The notes under the pieces were generated by a model. It saw only the letters and a program-made list of their open reading frames with translations. It did no database searches and had not been told where the DNA came from. Made by a program: the position numbers and the translations under genes. A stretch of DNA of 64,000 nucleotides from Hydrogenispora ethanolica (GTDB lineage: Bacteria > Bacillota > UBA4882 > UBA8346): contig NZ_SLUN01000032.1 of NCBI RefSeq assembly GCF_004340685.1, forward strand, positions 1-64,000, read 5' to 3'. Of this stretch, positions 16,867-25,175 are shown in pieces (position 1 is the stretch's first letter; each line of letters starts with the position of its first letter).

Positions 16867-16884
16867 AGGTCAGACGTCTGGTCT
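16867..16884 (+). promoter_or_regulatory. GntR-type operator 1
   Basis: AGGTCAGACGTCTGGTCT contains the perfect 10-bp palindrome CAGACGTCTG, 62 bp before the GntR gene. The same AGGTCAGACGTCT block recurs at 17673 before the transketolase genes. It probably mediates autoregulation. Confidence 0.7.
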
Positions 16885-16945
16885 CCTTGAACGGATACGG
16901 CAATACGAGACTCGAACCAAGACTATCAACAATAGAGGTAAAGTA

Positions 16946-17644
16946 TTGGATATCATTAAAAGCATCGCGCGGAAAAAAGTCTGGGAAGAAGTGTCCGACA
17001 GGATCAAGAGCATGATCATTAAAGGCTACTGGAAACCAGGGGATAAACTGCCTGCGGAAGTGGAATTGGCGCACCAGTTCGGGATCAGCAGGCCTACATT
17101 GAGGGAAGCGATCCGCCATTTGAGTCTGATGGGGTTGATTGACGTCCGTCACGGTGAGGGCAATTTTGTATCGCTTCCCCAAGCGGAATCTTTCATGAGG
17201 CCGCTTTTGCCCATGTTATTGCAGGACCGGGAGAATATCCTGGCCGTTATGGAAGCTAGAAGAATGATCGAAGTTCAAAACGCCGCTTGTGCGGCGCTGC
17301 GGTTGGGCGAGGGGCAATTGCAAATCTTGGAGTCGTCGCTCCAGGAAATGGCTGAAGTCAGCGACGAAGAACAATTCGCCAAAATTGACCATCTTTTTCA
17401 TAAAACTATTGCTATCTCAACTAAAAACCCGATCATTTTCAAAATGTATGAAGCAGTGGAGGACTTGCTGTTGGGTCTGCAACTCCGGACCATTGTTTTT
17501 CCTGGCGCCATGCCGGATGGATTTTCCGAACACCAAGAGATTGTAAAGGCTATCGCTAGGCGTGATTCGAAACTGGCAGGGGAAGCCATGAACCATCATA
17601 TGGAAAAAACCCTGAAGAGAATCTTGGAGAATATTACTAATTAA
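16946..17644 (+). CDS. GntR-family (FadR-type) transcriptional regulator
   Basis: A 232-residue regulator. The N-terminal winged helix has PGDKLPAEVELAHQFGISRP and LREAIRHLSLMGLIDVRHGEG. The C-terminal FCD ligand domain shows the metal-binding pattern EARRMIEVQNAA, DHLFHKTI and EHQEIVKAI. Such proteins usually sense sugar acids or carboxylates and repress a neighbouring catabolic operon. The TTG start follows AGAGGT. Matching operators lie before this gene and before the transketolase genes, so it very likely controls the dehydrogenase/transketolase operon. Confidence 0.92.
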   Translation: MDIIKSIARKKVWEEVSDRIKSMIIKGYWKPGDKLPAEVELAHQFGISRPTLREAIRHLSLMGLIDVRHGEGNFVSLPQAESFMRPLLPMLLQDRENILAVMEARRMIEVQNAACAALRLGEGQLQILESSLQEMAEVSDEEQFAKIDHLFHKTIAISTKNPIIFKMYEAVEDLLLGLQLRTIVFPGAMPDGFSEHQEIVKAIARRDSKLAGEAMNHHMEKTLKRILENITN

Positions 17645-17670
17645 ATCGATCCTTCATTTTTTATCATTTA

Positions 17671-17690
17671 ATAGGTCAGACGTCTATCCT
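17671..17690 (+). promoter_or_regulatory. GntR-type operator 2
   Basis: ATAGGTCAGACGTCTATCCT repeats the core AGACGTCT and the left half of operator 1. It lies 42 bp before the transketolase N-terminal gene, in the gap after the regulator gene. Confidence 0.7.
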
Positions 17691-17731
17691 TGAATATGAT
17701 TTCGTAGAACAAACCCGAGGAGATGGTGAGA

Positions 17732-18547
17732 ATGGAACAGGAAAAAATGTTGCAAGAAAAAGCGGCGGCGATTCGAATGGCGATCGTAAAAATGATCGGC
17801 CCAAACCAGGTGGGACATTTTGGAGGTTCGTTATCGGTCACTGACATCCTGGCGGTCCTATATTTTCATAAGATGACTTACGACGCCACAGATCCGTCGC
17901 TGCCCGGCCGGGATCGCTTGATTCTGAGCAAGGCCCATGCGGCTCCGGCCCAATATGCCACTCTGGCGTTGGCTGGTTTCTTCCCCCTTCAAGAACTGCA
18001 AAGCTTAAAAAAACTGGGCAGCCGGCTGCAAGGCCATCCCGATTTCCGGCGGCTGCCGGGGATAGAGGCTAATACCGGCTCACTGGGTCAGGGCTTATCG
18101 ATGGGCGTCGGAATGGCTTTGGCGAAACGGCTGAAAAAAGAGGCCGGCCGGGTCTATGTCATTTTAGGCGACGGGGAACTCCAGGAAGGGCAAGTCTGGG
18201 AGGCGGCGATGGCTGCGGCCAACTATAAGTTGGATCGCCTTACCGCGATTGTCGATCATAATAAACTGCAAGCGACGGACGCCATTGCCAAAAGAATGCA
18301 ACTCGGCGATCTCCGCAGCAAATGGAGTTCCTTCGGATGGGAAGTAATCGAAGCAGACGGGCATGATGTTCATGAATTGTGCGCAGCGTTGGACAAGGCG
18401 GAAAGCAATTCCGGGTGCCCCAGCGTCATGATTGCCCACACCACCAAAGGGAAGGGCATCTCATTCATGGAGAACGTTCCGAAGTATCACAACGGAATGA
18501 TGAGCCAGGACCAATATGAACAGGCTTTACGGGAATTGCAAGCGTAA
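17732..18547 (+). CDS. Transketolase, N-terminal (TPP-binding) subunit
   Basis: A 271-residue subunit of a split transketolase. LSKAHAAPAQYATLAL, ANTGSLGQGLSMGVGMALA and the TPP/Mg motif GDGELQEGQVWEA followed by VDHNKLQ are clear. It works with the next gene to move two-carbon ketol units between sugar phosphates. GAGGAG precedes the ATG at 17732 by 9 nt; in-frame GTG and ATG codons just upstream are alternatives. Its placement in a GntR-controlled operon with two dehydrogenases suggests a dedicated catabolic enzyme rather than the central pentose-phosphate one. Confidence 0.93.
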   Translation: MEQEKMLQEKAAAIRMAIVKMIGPNQVGHFGGSLSVTDILAVLYFHKMTYDATDPSLPGRDRLILSKAHAAPAQYATLALAGFFPLQELQSLKKLGSRLQGHPDFRRLPGIEANTGSLGQGLSMGVGMALAKRLKKEAGRVYVILGDGELQEGQVWEAAMAAANYKLDRLTAIVDHNKLQATDAIAKRMQLGDLRSKWSSFGWEVIEADGHDVHELCAALDKAESNSGCPSVMIAHTTKGKGISFMENVPKYHNGMMSQDQYEQALRELQA

Positions 18548-18569
18548 TTTGGATGAGGAGAGTGACAAG

Positions 18570-19499
18570 ATGGAATCGAGTCGTGTCTGGTATGGCAGGG
18601 AACTATTGGCTCAAGCCAAAAAGGATGACCGGATTGTGGCGTTGGATGCCGATTTAAGCAAGTCGACCATGAGTATGTACGTTGAGGAAGAATTACCGGA
18701 CCGTTATTTCGAAGTCGGCATCGCCGAGCAGAATTTGTTGGGAATCTCCGCCGGTTTGGCATTAAGCGGAATGAAGCCTTTCGCCAATACATTTGCGGTT
18801 TTTCTGACGGGTAGGGCCTACGATCAAATCCGCCAAGTGATCGCTTACCCGCGTTTAAATGTGAAAATCGTCGGCTCCAGCGCCGGACTTTCCGACTATG
18901 GCGACGGCGCTACGCACCAAACCATCGAGGATGTCTCATTGATGCGGACCTTGCCCAACATGAGTGTTTTCGTTCCGGCGGATCACATTCAAACCCGGGC
19001 CATTACCCGTTTTCTGGCTGAGCATGAGGGTCCGGCCTATCTTCGAATATCCCGGGCCGAAACGGAGGCGTTTTTTGCGGACGATTATCAATTCCGGCCG
19101 GGCCGGGTCGACCGTTTGCTCAGCGGCGGAGATGTAACCATCGTGAGCTGCGGTAATCTCCTCGGTAACGCATTGCAGGCCGCTCAGGAATTGTCGAACC
19201 ATGGAATTGTGACCGGAGTTCTGAATGTCACCACGATAAAACCCTTCAATCGCCAGGACTTTCTGGAAGCGCTGGGAGATTGCAAACGCGTGATTACTTA
19301 TGAAGAACATAACATTATCGGCGGCTTGGGGAGTACCGTGGCCGAAGTTTTGGCGGCCGAAGGCGGCTACCGGTTGCATACGCTGGGAGTGAAAGACGTA
19401 TTCGGACAATCCGCTCTCAATTATCAGGAGCTCCTGGAATATTATCACCTTACGGTTTCGGATCTGGTGAAAGCTGCTTCCGAATTGGTCCAAGGCTAG
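18570..19499 (+). CDS. Transketolase, C-terminal (pyrimidine-binding) subunit
   Basis: A 309-residue partner of the preceding subunit. DADLSKSTMS, FEVGIAEQNLLGISAGLALS (with the Glu that activates TPP), THQTIEDVSLMRTLPNM and a C-terminal transketolase domain (ITYEEHNIIGGLGS) are visible. The gene starts 22 bp after the first subunit behind GAGGAG; an in-frame upstream start inside the previous gene is unlikely. Split subunits are common in archaea and in catabolic clusters of Firmicutes, for example sulfosugar and apiose routes, but the actual substrate here is not evident. Confidence 0.93.
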   Translation: MESSRVWYGRELLAQAKKDDRIVALDADLSKSTMSMYVEEELPDRYFEVGIAEQNLLGISAGLALSGMKPFANTFAVFLTGRAYDQIRQVIAYPRLNVKIVGSSAGLSDYGDGATHQTIEDVSLMRTLPNMSVFVPADHIQTRAITRFLAEHEGPAYLRISRAETEAFFADDYQFRPGRVDRLLSGGDVTIVSCGNLLGNALQAAQELSNHGIVTGVLNVTTIKPFNRQDFLEALGDCKRVITYEEHNIIGGLGSTVAEVLAAEGGYRLHTLGVKDVFGQSALNYQELLEYYHLTVSDLVKAASELVQG

Positions 19500-19589
19500 T
19501 CGATTGTTGATTCATTCGCTCCAGCCGCATCGCGCTGGATAGGCTGAAAAAATTTGAATAACTTTCCCAAATCCTAAGAAAGGGGTTTA

Positions 19590-20642
19590 ATGATGATACC
19601 TCAAACGATGCAAGCCGTGGTGAAATACGCAAACGGCGATGGCAAAACCGAATTGCGTCAGGTCCCGGTGCCAGAGATCGGCCCCCAGGATGTGCTGGTC
19701 AAGGTCGAGGCGGTCGGAATCTGCGGGAGCGATCCCCATATCCATCATGAAATGTTTGCCTTCCCGATTCCGACGCCGCTCATTCTGGGACATGAGTTCA
19801 CGGGAGTGATCGTCAAAGCCGGAAGTGAAGTCAGCGGTTTTCAAGTCGGCGACCGTGTCACGTCGGAGACCCATGCTTCCTATTGCGGCAAGTGCCGTGA
19901 GTGCAGGACCGGCAATTATCAGGTATGCCGGGAGCGTAAAGGGTTCGGATTCCATGTGGACGGCGCTTTCGCGGCATATGTCAAAGTGCCGGAGATCAGT
20001 TTACACCGGCTTCCGGAAGCCACTTCCTTTGAGACGGGATCATTAACGGAACCGGTCTGTGTGGCTTATAACGCGGTGGTCAAGAAGACCGGAATTGAGC
20101 CGGGCGATGCGGTGGCGGTCTTCGGCCCCGGACCGATCGGCTTGTTATGCCTGGAGATGGCCCGTTTGTGCGGGGCCAATCCGTTGATCATCATCGGTAT
20201 CGGAGCCGACCAACACCGGATGGATCTGGCGAAAAAGATGGGCGCGACCCATTGCGTGAACAGTGACGCCGAGGATACGGTGGAACGAATCAAGGAGATA
20301 ACCAACGGCCAAGGGGTTGAGGCGGTCATCGATACGGCGGGTGTGGGTCCCACGCTAAAGTATGCGATGGAAGCGGTTTGCCCCAGCGGCAGGATTACCA
20401 AAGTGGGTTGGGGCCCCAAGCCGTTAGGTTATACCATTGACCCCATCATTCAAAAAACGATTACGTTGCAAGGCAGTTTCAGTCACAATTGGCCGATTTG
20501 GGAACGTTGTTTGAAACTGATGGAATCCGGCCAGATTCAGCCGGAGCGGATCATCACCGATATTCTCCCCTTAAAGGATTGGCACAAAGGATTTGAATTG
20601 ATGGAAGCCAGAAAATCACTGAAGATCATTTTAAAGCCTTAA
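19590..20642 (+). CDS. Zinc-dependent alcohol (polyol) dehydrogenase
   Basis: A 350-residue medium-chain dehydrogenase. The catalytic zinc site includes CGSD and GHEF, and the structural zinc site has cysteines in SYCGKCRECRTGNYQVC. The NAD-binding fold shows VFGPGPIGLLCLE. It resembles sorbitol, threonine and sugar-acid dehydrogenases of the MDR superfamily. The start follows AAAGGGG, with a second ATG immediately after the first. It sits 90 bp after the transketolase pair, probably in the same operon, and would oxidise a polyol or sugar alcohol. The precise substrate is unknown. Confidence 0.88.
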   Translation: MMIPQTMQAVVKYANGDGKTELRQVPVPEIGPQDVLVKVEAVGICGSDPHIHHEMFAFPIPTPLILGHEFTGVIVKAGSEVSGFQVGDRVTSETHASYCGKCRECRTGNYQVCRERKGFGFHVDGAFAAYVKVPEISLHRLPEATSFETGSLTEPVCVAYNAVVKKTGIEPGDAVAVFGPGPIGLLCLEMARLCGANPLIIIGIGADQHRMDLAKKMGATHCVNSDAEDTVERIKEITNGQGVEAVIDTAGVGPTLKYAMEAVCPSGRITKVGWGPKPLGYTIDPIIQKTITLQGSFSHNWPIWERCLKLMESGQIQPERIITDILPLKDWHKGFELMEARKSLKIILKP

Positions 20643-20675
20643 GTTTGAAGAAATTTGCTTTCAGGAGGATTCGCG

Positions 20676-21566
20676 ATGCAAAAGATCGGCTTTATAGGTT
20701 TGGGAATCATGGGAAAACCGATGGCCAAAAATCTGTTGAAGGCCGGATACCGGTTGGTTGTGTTTGATATGAATCCGGAACCGGTCCGGGAACTTACGCA
20801 ATTAGGGGCAGAGGTAGCAAAAAACGCGGCTGAAGTGGCCCGGGAGTCTGAGATTATCATTACGATGTTGCCCAATTCGCCGGATGTTAAGGCAGCCGTT
20901 CTGGGTCAAAACGGCATATTGGAAGGGGCCGAGCCCGGGAAGATCCTCATCGATATGAGCTCGATTGCTCCCGGCGCTTCACAAGAGATCGCCGCGAAAG
21001 TTGCGGAAAAAGGCGTAAAAATGCTCGATGCCCCGGTCAGCGGCGGGGAACCCAAAGCGATCGACGGAACGCTTTCGATTATGGTCGGCGGTGAAGAGGA
21101 ACTTTTCAATCAGGTCAAAGACCTCTTGGGTTGTATGGGGAAATCGGTAGTCTGGATCGGTCCAGTGGGCAGCGGCAATGTTACCAAACTGGCCAACCAG
21201 ATCATCGTGGCGCTCAATATCATTGCGATGTCGGAGGCCTTGGTACTGGCTCAAAAGGTCGGCGTCGCTCCGGAACGGGTCTATCAAGCGATCCGTGGCG
21301 GTTTGGCGGGCAGCACGGTGTTGGACGCCAAAGCACCCTTGATTTTAAAACGCCAGTTTGCGCCGGGCTTCCGGATCGAACTCCATCTGAAGGATTTGCG
21401 CAATGCCATGGAAACCGGGAATCAGTTTGACGTTCCCCTGAAATTCACCAGTTTGGCCACGGAAGTATTACAAGCCCTGAATGAAACCGGTAAAGGCCGG
21501 TTGGATCATGGAGCGATTGTCCAATATTTCGAAAAGCTGTCCGGAGTTGAGGTGAGCGGATGTTAA
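20676..21566 (+). CDS. Tartronate-semialdehyde reductase-like beta-hydroxyacid dehydrogenase
   Basis: A 296-residue NAD(P)-dependent enzyme of the 3-hydroxyisobutyrate dehydrogenase family. The N-terminus GFIGLGIMGKPMAKNLLKAG is the Rossmann motif, DAPVSGGEPKAIDGTLSIMV is the substrate-binding segment, and Lys171 in GNVTKLANQ is the catalytic lysine. GarR (tartronate semialdehyde to glycerate) is the closest recognised pattern, though related aldehyde reductases cannot be excluded. AGGAGG precedes the ATG at 20676. As last gene of the GntR cluster it suggests a pathway releasing a three-carbon semialdehyde. Confidence 0.87.
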   Translation: MQKIGFIGLGIMGKPMAKNLLKAGYRLVVFDMNPEPVRELTQLGAEVAKNAAEVARESEIIITMLPNSPDVKAAVLGQNGILEGAEPGKILIDMSSIAPGASQEIAAKVAEKGVKMLDAPVSGGEPKAIDGTLSIMVGGEEELFNQVKDLLGCMGKSVVWIGPVGSGNVTKLANQIIVALNIIAMSEALVLAQKVGVAPERVYQAIRGGLAGSTVLDAKAPLILKRQFAPGFRIELHLKDLRNAMETGNQFDVPLKFTSLATEVLQALNETGKGRLDHGAIVQYFEKLSGVEVSGC

Positions 21567-21606
21567 ATTTGTCGAAAAATATTGTTAGCCAAAAATTAAA
21601 ATAATA

Positions 21607-21653
21607 TTGATCTTTTTAAGCAGAAGTAATATAGTATAAATGGGAGCGGTTCC
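21607..21653 (+). promoter_or_regulatory. Promoter and LacI-like half-matched operator before the second ABC operon
   Basis: TTGATC (21607-21612), a 17-bp spacer and TATAGT (21630-21635) form a promoter. GGGAGCGGTTCC at 21642-21653 lies over the start of transcription and matches the strong palindrome GGAAGCGCTTCC at 21894 in 10 of 12 positions. The two sites, 250 bp apart, could bind the same LacI-type repressor. Confidence 0.6.
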
Positions 21654-21742
21654 AAATGATATTTAACTGCACTTTCATTATATATCTATCACTTTAAAAA
21701 ATCATATTTACAAGAGAATATTGTTTTTTGGTAACCAGTCAT

Positions 21743-21788
21743 ATTCAAATAATTTTTAAATACTAATGAATTATTTGGATATTTTTTT
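21743..21788 (+). terminator. Rho-independent terminator inside the AT-rich leader
   Basis: ATTCAAATAATT (21743-21754) pairs with AATTATTTGGAT (21769-21780) with one wobble pair, across a 14-nt loop, followed by a T7 run at 21782-21788. It would end transcripts from the 21607 promoter after about 145 nt, or act as an attenuator. Confidence 0.65.
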
Positions 21789-21891
21789 AAAAAAATATAA
21801 GTGAAAATAAACTTAAAAATCTATTATTTCTTCGAAACGTTTTTATATATACTGAAAAAATATAAAATTTGATAATCGGTCGTACTTGTTT

Positions 21892-21907
21892 TAGGAAGCG
21901 CTTCCTA
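21892..21907 (+). promoter_or_regulatory. Perfect 16-bp LacI-type operator
   Basis: TAGGAAGCGCTTCCTA is a perfect palindrome with the AAGCGCTT core seen in LacI/CcpA-family operators. It is 87 bp before the second sugar-binding-protein gene. The LacI regulator encoded at 26909 is the likely partner; CcpA is an alternative, though outer bases fit the CcpA consensus poorly. Confidence 0.8.
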
Positions 21908-21932
21908 TTTGCCGGTCCGTTTCATCCGGTAA

Positions 21933-21961
21933 TTGATTCAGTACGCTACTGAATTTATTAC
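21933..21961 (+). promoter_or_regulatory. Second promoter with internal dyad before the ABC operon
   Basis: TTGATT (21933-21938), a 17-bp spacer and TATTAC (21956-21961) form a moderate promoter. The inverted repeat ATTCAGTAcgcTACTGAAT (21936-21954) fills the spacer and could be another regulator site. Confidence 0.5.
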
Positions 21962-21993
21962 AATAAATCTATAGAAAAAAAGGGAGGATTATC

Positions 21994-23268
21994 ATGAAAA
22001 GATTTTTTCCTGTTTTACTGGCGGTTATGATTGCGGTCACCTGTAGTCTCAGCAGTATCACGCTGGCCAAGAAGAAGATCAGTTTTTGGCACATTCAAGT
22101 GAACAAAGTCACCGGATCAATCCTCGATGCTGCGGTTAAAAGGTTTGAGAAAGATCACCCGGATGTTGATGTCGAAGTGGTAGCCAGTGAAAATGACCCC
22201 TATAAAACGAAACTGAAGATTGCCATGGGCAGTGGTAATCCCCCTGATGTATTCCATTCCTGGGGTGGCGGCTGGCTGGAGACCTTTATCGAGGAAGGCC
22301 AGGTATTAAACATCAGTAAGCAATTGAACCAAAATGGCTGGAAAGACATTTATGTCCCGTCATACCTCGATATGGCGAAATTCAACGGCAAGTACTACGG
22401 TGTGCCGGCGAACATGAGCTGCGCTTTGGTATGGTACAATAAAGAACTATTTAAAAAGTATAATGTGGAAGTTCCGAAGACCTATAAGGAACTGCTGAAG
22501 GCGATCACGGTATTCAAGAGCAACAACATTATCCCGATTTCGTTGGGGAACAAGAGCAAATGGCCTGGCGCCCTGATCTTCGTCTACTTAGCCGATCGCA
22601 TTGGCGGACCGAGCGCTTTCCAAAACGCGTATTTACGAAAACGCGGTTTTTCGTTCGAGGCCCCGACCTTTATTGAAGCGGGAAAACGGGTTCAAGAGCT
22701 AGTAAGCATGGGAGCGTTTCCGGAAGGCTTCAACGGCATCAATTATGACAACGGGGAATCGAGAATCCTGTTATACAGCGGCAAGGCAGCCATGGAAATC
22801 GGGACCTCGGCCTACCTTTCCTTTACGAAAAACGAGGCGCCGGACTTTTTCAAGAACAATTTTGATTGTTTCCCGTTTCCAGCCATTGAAGGCGGCAAAG
22901 GCGATCCGAGCGATCTGGTCGGCGGAACCTATATTTATTCGGTCGCCAGCAAGTCCAAGAATAAGAAAGAAAGCATTGAGCTTTTGCGGTATATCTCCGA
23001 CAAGGTTTACGGCCAAGAATGGATCGACAAGGCGGGAAATCTCGCGCCGGTCAAGGGAGTCGAGGTCAAAGATCCGTTGCTGAAAAAAGTGGCTGATTAT
23101 ATGGCCCAAGCCAAGTACATCCAGGCGTTTTATGACCAGTTCCTGCCGCCGACCATGGGCGAACTTCATAAAGATACGACCCAGGCCCTTTTCGGCAAGA
23201 CGATGACTCCTCAGGAGGCGGCCCAGAAAATGGAAGCCAAGGCGAAGGAAGAATTAGTCAAGAAATAA
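21994..23268 (+). CDS. Sugar ABC transporter substrate-binding protein 2
   Basis: A 424-residue family 1 solute-binding protein with signal peptide KRFFPVLLAVMIAVTCSLSS. Typical segments are ISFWHIQ, KIAMGSGNPPDVFHSWGGGW, YYGVPANMSCALVWYNKELF and GKAAMEIGTSAYLS. It likely captures an oligosaccharide for the downstream permeases, and the cytoplasmic GH5 enzyme encoded in the same operon would cleave it. GGGAGG precedes the ATG. A 17-bp perfect hairpin follows the gene. No ATPase is encoded locally, so a general sugar ATPase is presumably shared. Confidence 0.92.
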   Translation: MKRFFPVLLAVMIAVTCSLSSITLAKKKISFWHIQVNKVTGSILDAAVKRFEKDHPDVDVEVVASENDPYKTKLKIAMGSGNPPDVFHSWGGGWLETFIEEGQVLNISKQLNQNGWKDIYVPSYLDMAKFNGKYYGVPANMSCALVWYNKELFKKYNVEVPKTYKELLKAITVFKSNNIIPISLGNKSKWPGALIFVYLADRIGGPSAFQNAYLRKRGFSFEAPTFIEAGKRVQELVSMGAFPEGFNGINYDNGESRILLYSGKAAMEIGTSAYLSFTKNEAPDFFKNNFDCFPFPAIEGGKGDPSDLVGGTYIYSVASKSKNKKESIELLRYISDKVYGQEWIDKAGNLAPVKGVEVKDPLLKKVADYMAQAKYIQAFYDQFLPPTMGELHKDTTQALFGKTMTPQEAAQKMEAKAKEELVKK

Positions 23269-23280
23269 GGGACGATGAAG

Positions 23281-23317
23281 CCAGACAACATTGGAATCCT
23301 ATTCCAATGTTGTCTGG
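23281..23317 (+). other. Perfect intercistronic hairpin after binding-protein gene 2
   Basis: CCAGACAACATTGGAAT and its exact complement form a 17-bp stem closed by CCT. It begins 13 bp after the binding-protein stop and precedes the permease start by 44 bp. The T-rich tract expected of a strong terminator is absent, so it probably stabilises the upstream message or gives partial termination. Confidence 0.8.
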
Positions 23318-23361
23318 TTATCACAACGCTTTTAAATCTGGTGCAGAGAAGAGGTTGTAAT

Positions 23362-24300
23362 ATGGTAAACCCTCAATTTATCGACCGGGCCGTTGAGGAG
23401 AATAAAAAAATACGAAACCAATCCAAACTGCAATACCGTTTGATGGTTGTGCTCTTTTTGCTTCCCGCGCTGATAGTGTACGGCATTTTTAATATTTACG
23501 GCATTCTGATGACTTTTTTCTATAGTTTGCAAAAGTGGTCGGGTATCAGTGCGAAAATGAGTTTTATCGGGCTGGAAAACTACGTGAAACTTTTGCAGGA
23601 TCCGGTTTTATGGCACTCCCTGAGCAACAATCTGATTTTGGTTGTGGTTTCCATTGCCATACAGCTGCCGATGGGACTGATTTTGGCTTTGATCATCAAC
23701 TCGGGCCTCAAAGGAATGAAGTTTTTTCGAACCGTTTACTTTATTCCGATGCTGGTATCCACCGTGGCCATTGGTATTCTTTGGTCATTGATTTACAATC
23801 CCAGTTTCGGAATGCTAAACGCAATTTTGGACCTGATGAAAATGGGGCAATTCAAAACCGGCTGGCTAGGGAATGAGACAACCGCGTTTGCAGCGGTCCT
23901 GATCACGATCTGCTGGCAGTTCACCCCGTTTTATATGATTTTAATGCGGGCCGGCTTGGTCGGCATCCCCAATGAAATCTATGAATCCGCCAGCATCGAC
24001 GGAGCGAACGGCTGGAAAGCTTTTTGGAATATCACCCTGCCGTTAATGGCCCCGGTCATAAAGACTTCCGCCGTTTTATCGCTGGTGGGTTCGTTAAAAT
24101 ATTTTGACTTGATTTATGTAATGACCGACGGCGGTCCCAATCATGCGACCGAATTAATGTCGACGTACATGTATAAAAACAGTTTCGTCGAGTTCAACAT
24201 GGGTTACGGTAGTTCGATAGCCGCCTTCATTTTCATGGTAGCAATATTCATCACCGCGACAATGTTATGCTTTACCAGAAAAACGAGAGTGGGGGAATAA
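23362..24300 (+). CDS. Sugar ABC transporter permease, MalF/UgpA type
   Basis: A 312-residue permease with six predicted helices and EAA loop YESASIDGANGWKAFWNITL. The N-terminal LFLLPALIVYGIFNIYGIL and the MTDGGPNHATE segment before the last helices are typical. The ATG at 23362 follows AGAGG; a longer frame from 23275 would have to translate through the hairpin and is rejected. It forms a channel with the next gene, whose start lies 4 bp after this stop. Confidence 0.92.
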   Translation: MVNPQFIDRAVEENKKIRNQSKLQYRLMVVLFLLPALIVYGIFNIYGILMTFFYSLQKWSGISAKMSFIGLENYVKLLQDPVLWHSLSNNLILVVVSIAIQLPMGLILALIINSGLKGMKFFRTVYFIPMLVSTVAIGILWSLIYNPSFGMLNAILDLMKMGQFKTGWLGNETTAFAAVLITICWQFTPFYMILMRAGLVGIPNEIYESASIDGANGWKAFWNITLPLMAPVIKTSAVLSLVGSLKYFDLIYVMTDGGPNHATELMSTYMYKNSFVEFNMGYGSSIAAFIFMVAIFITATMLCFTRKTRVGE

Positions 24301-24303
24301 CCA

Positions 24304-25125
24304 GTGAGAAATATTGCGAAGCCCATTGGCACTTATCTGATAGCCACAGTTTTTTTATTGATAGCCGGCTATCCGTTTGTATTTATCTTTCAAAGCTCCT
24401 TCAAGTCCCAGATGGAATATCTGAGCAATATCTGGTCGTTCCCGAAAAGTTTATTTTTGGGAAATTACGAGCGCATCATCCAACCGGATTTTTTAAGATA
24501 TTTTGGCAACAGTTTGCTGGTTACGGTGATTACCATTACCTTGGTTATTTTCATCGCCTCGCTTGCCAGTTATGTCTTCGCGAAAATGGAGTTTAAACTC
24601 AGTAAATATTTGTTTTTCATGTTCGTGATCGGGATGATGGTTCCCGTCCATACGACCTTAATCCCGGTGTATGTGATCATCAATAAGCTTGGACTCTACA
24701 ATAAACTGGTGGGGCTGATTGGACCGTATATCAGTTTTTGTCTTCCGATTTCGATCTTCATCATCACCGGGTTTTTTCAGGCAGTGCCCAAGGAACTTGA
24801 AGAGGCCGCCAGAATCGACGGTTGTTCCCATTTTGTGATCTATCGCAAGATCATGCTTCCGTTATCATTGCCGGTCCTGTCAACGGTGGCGATTTATAAT
24901 TTCATTTATGTCTGGAATGAGTTCATTTATGCGCTGGTTCTGGTGGACAGCGCTCAGAGCAAGACGATCCCGCTTGGAATCAGAGAGTTTTACGGCATGG
25001 AAACAATCAATATCCCGGGAGTATTGACGGCGATCGCCGCTGCAACAATACCTTTGATGGTATTCTATTTCCTTGCTCAAGAAAAAGTCATCAGCAGTTT
25101 GACTTCGGGCGCCATCAAAGGATAA
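24304..25125 (+). CDS. Sugar ABC transporter permease, MalG/UgpE type
   Basis: A 273-residue permease with about six helices. FIFQSSFKSQMEYL near the N-terminus, EAA loop LEEAARIDGCSHFVIYRKIM and VWNEFIYALVLVDSAQSKT are class signatures. The GTG start follows GTGGGGG inside the end of the previous gene. It completes the membrane part of the second sugar importer and is followed 50 bp later by the GH5 gene in the same direction. Confidence 0.92.
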   Translation: MRNIAKPIGTYLIATVFLLIAGYPFVFIFQSSFKSQMEYLSNIWSFPKSLFLGNYERIIQPDFLRYFGNSLLVTVITITLVIFIASLASYVFAKMEFKLSKYLFFMFVIGMMVPVHTTLIPVYVIINKLGLYNKLVGLIGPYISFCLPISIFIITGFFQAVPKELEEAARIDGCSHFVIYRKIMLPLSLPVLSTVAIYNFIYVWNEFIYALVLVDSAQSKTIPLGIREFYGMETINIPGVLTAIAAATIPLMVFYFLAQEKVISSLTSGAIKG

Positions 25126-25175
25126 GCGGCAGGCGTTGACGATAAATCTAAAACTGGAGAAGGAGATTTTGTAAC

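Noticed and set aside
21892-21907. Catabolite-responsive element for CcpA
   Set aside because: The core AAGCGCTT fits, but flanking TAGG and CCTA do not match the CcpA consensus; the local LacI regulator explains it better.
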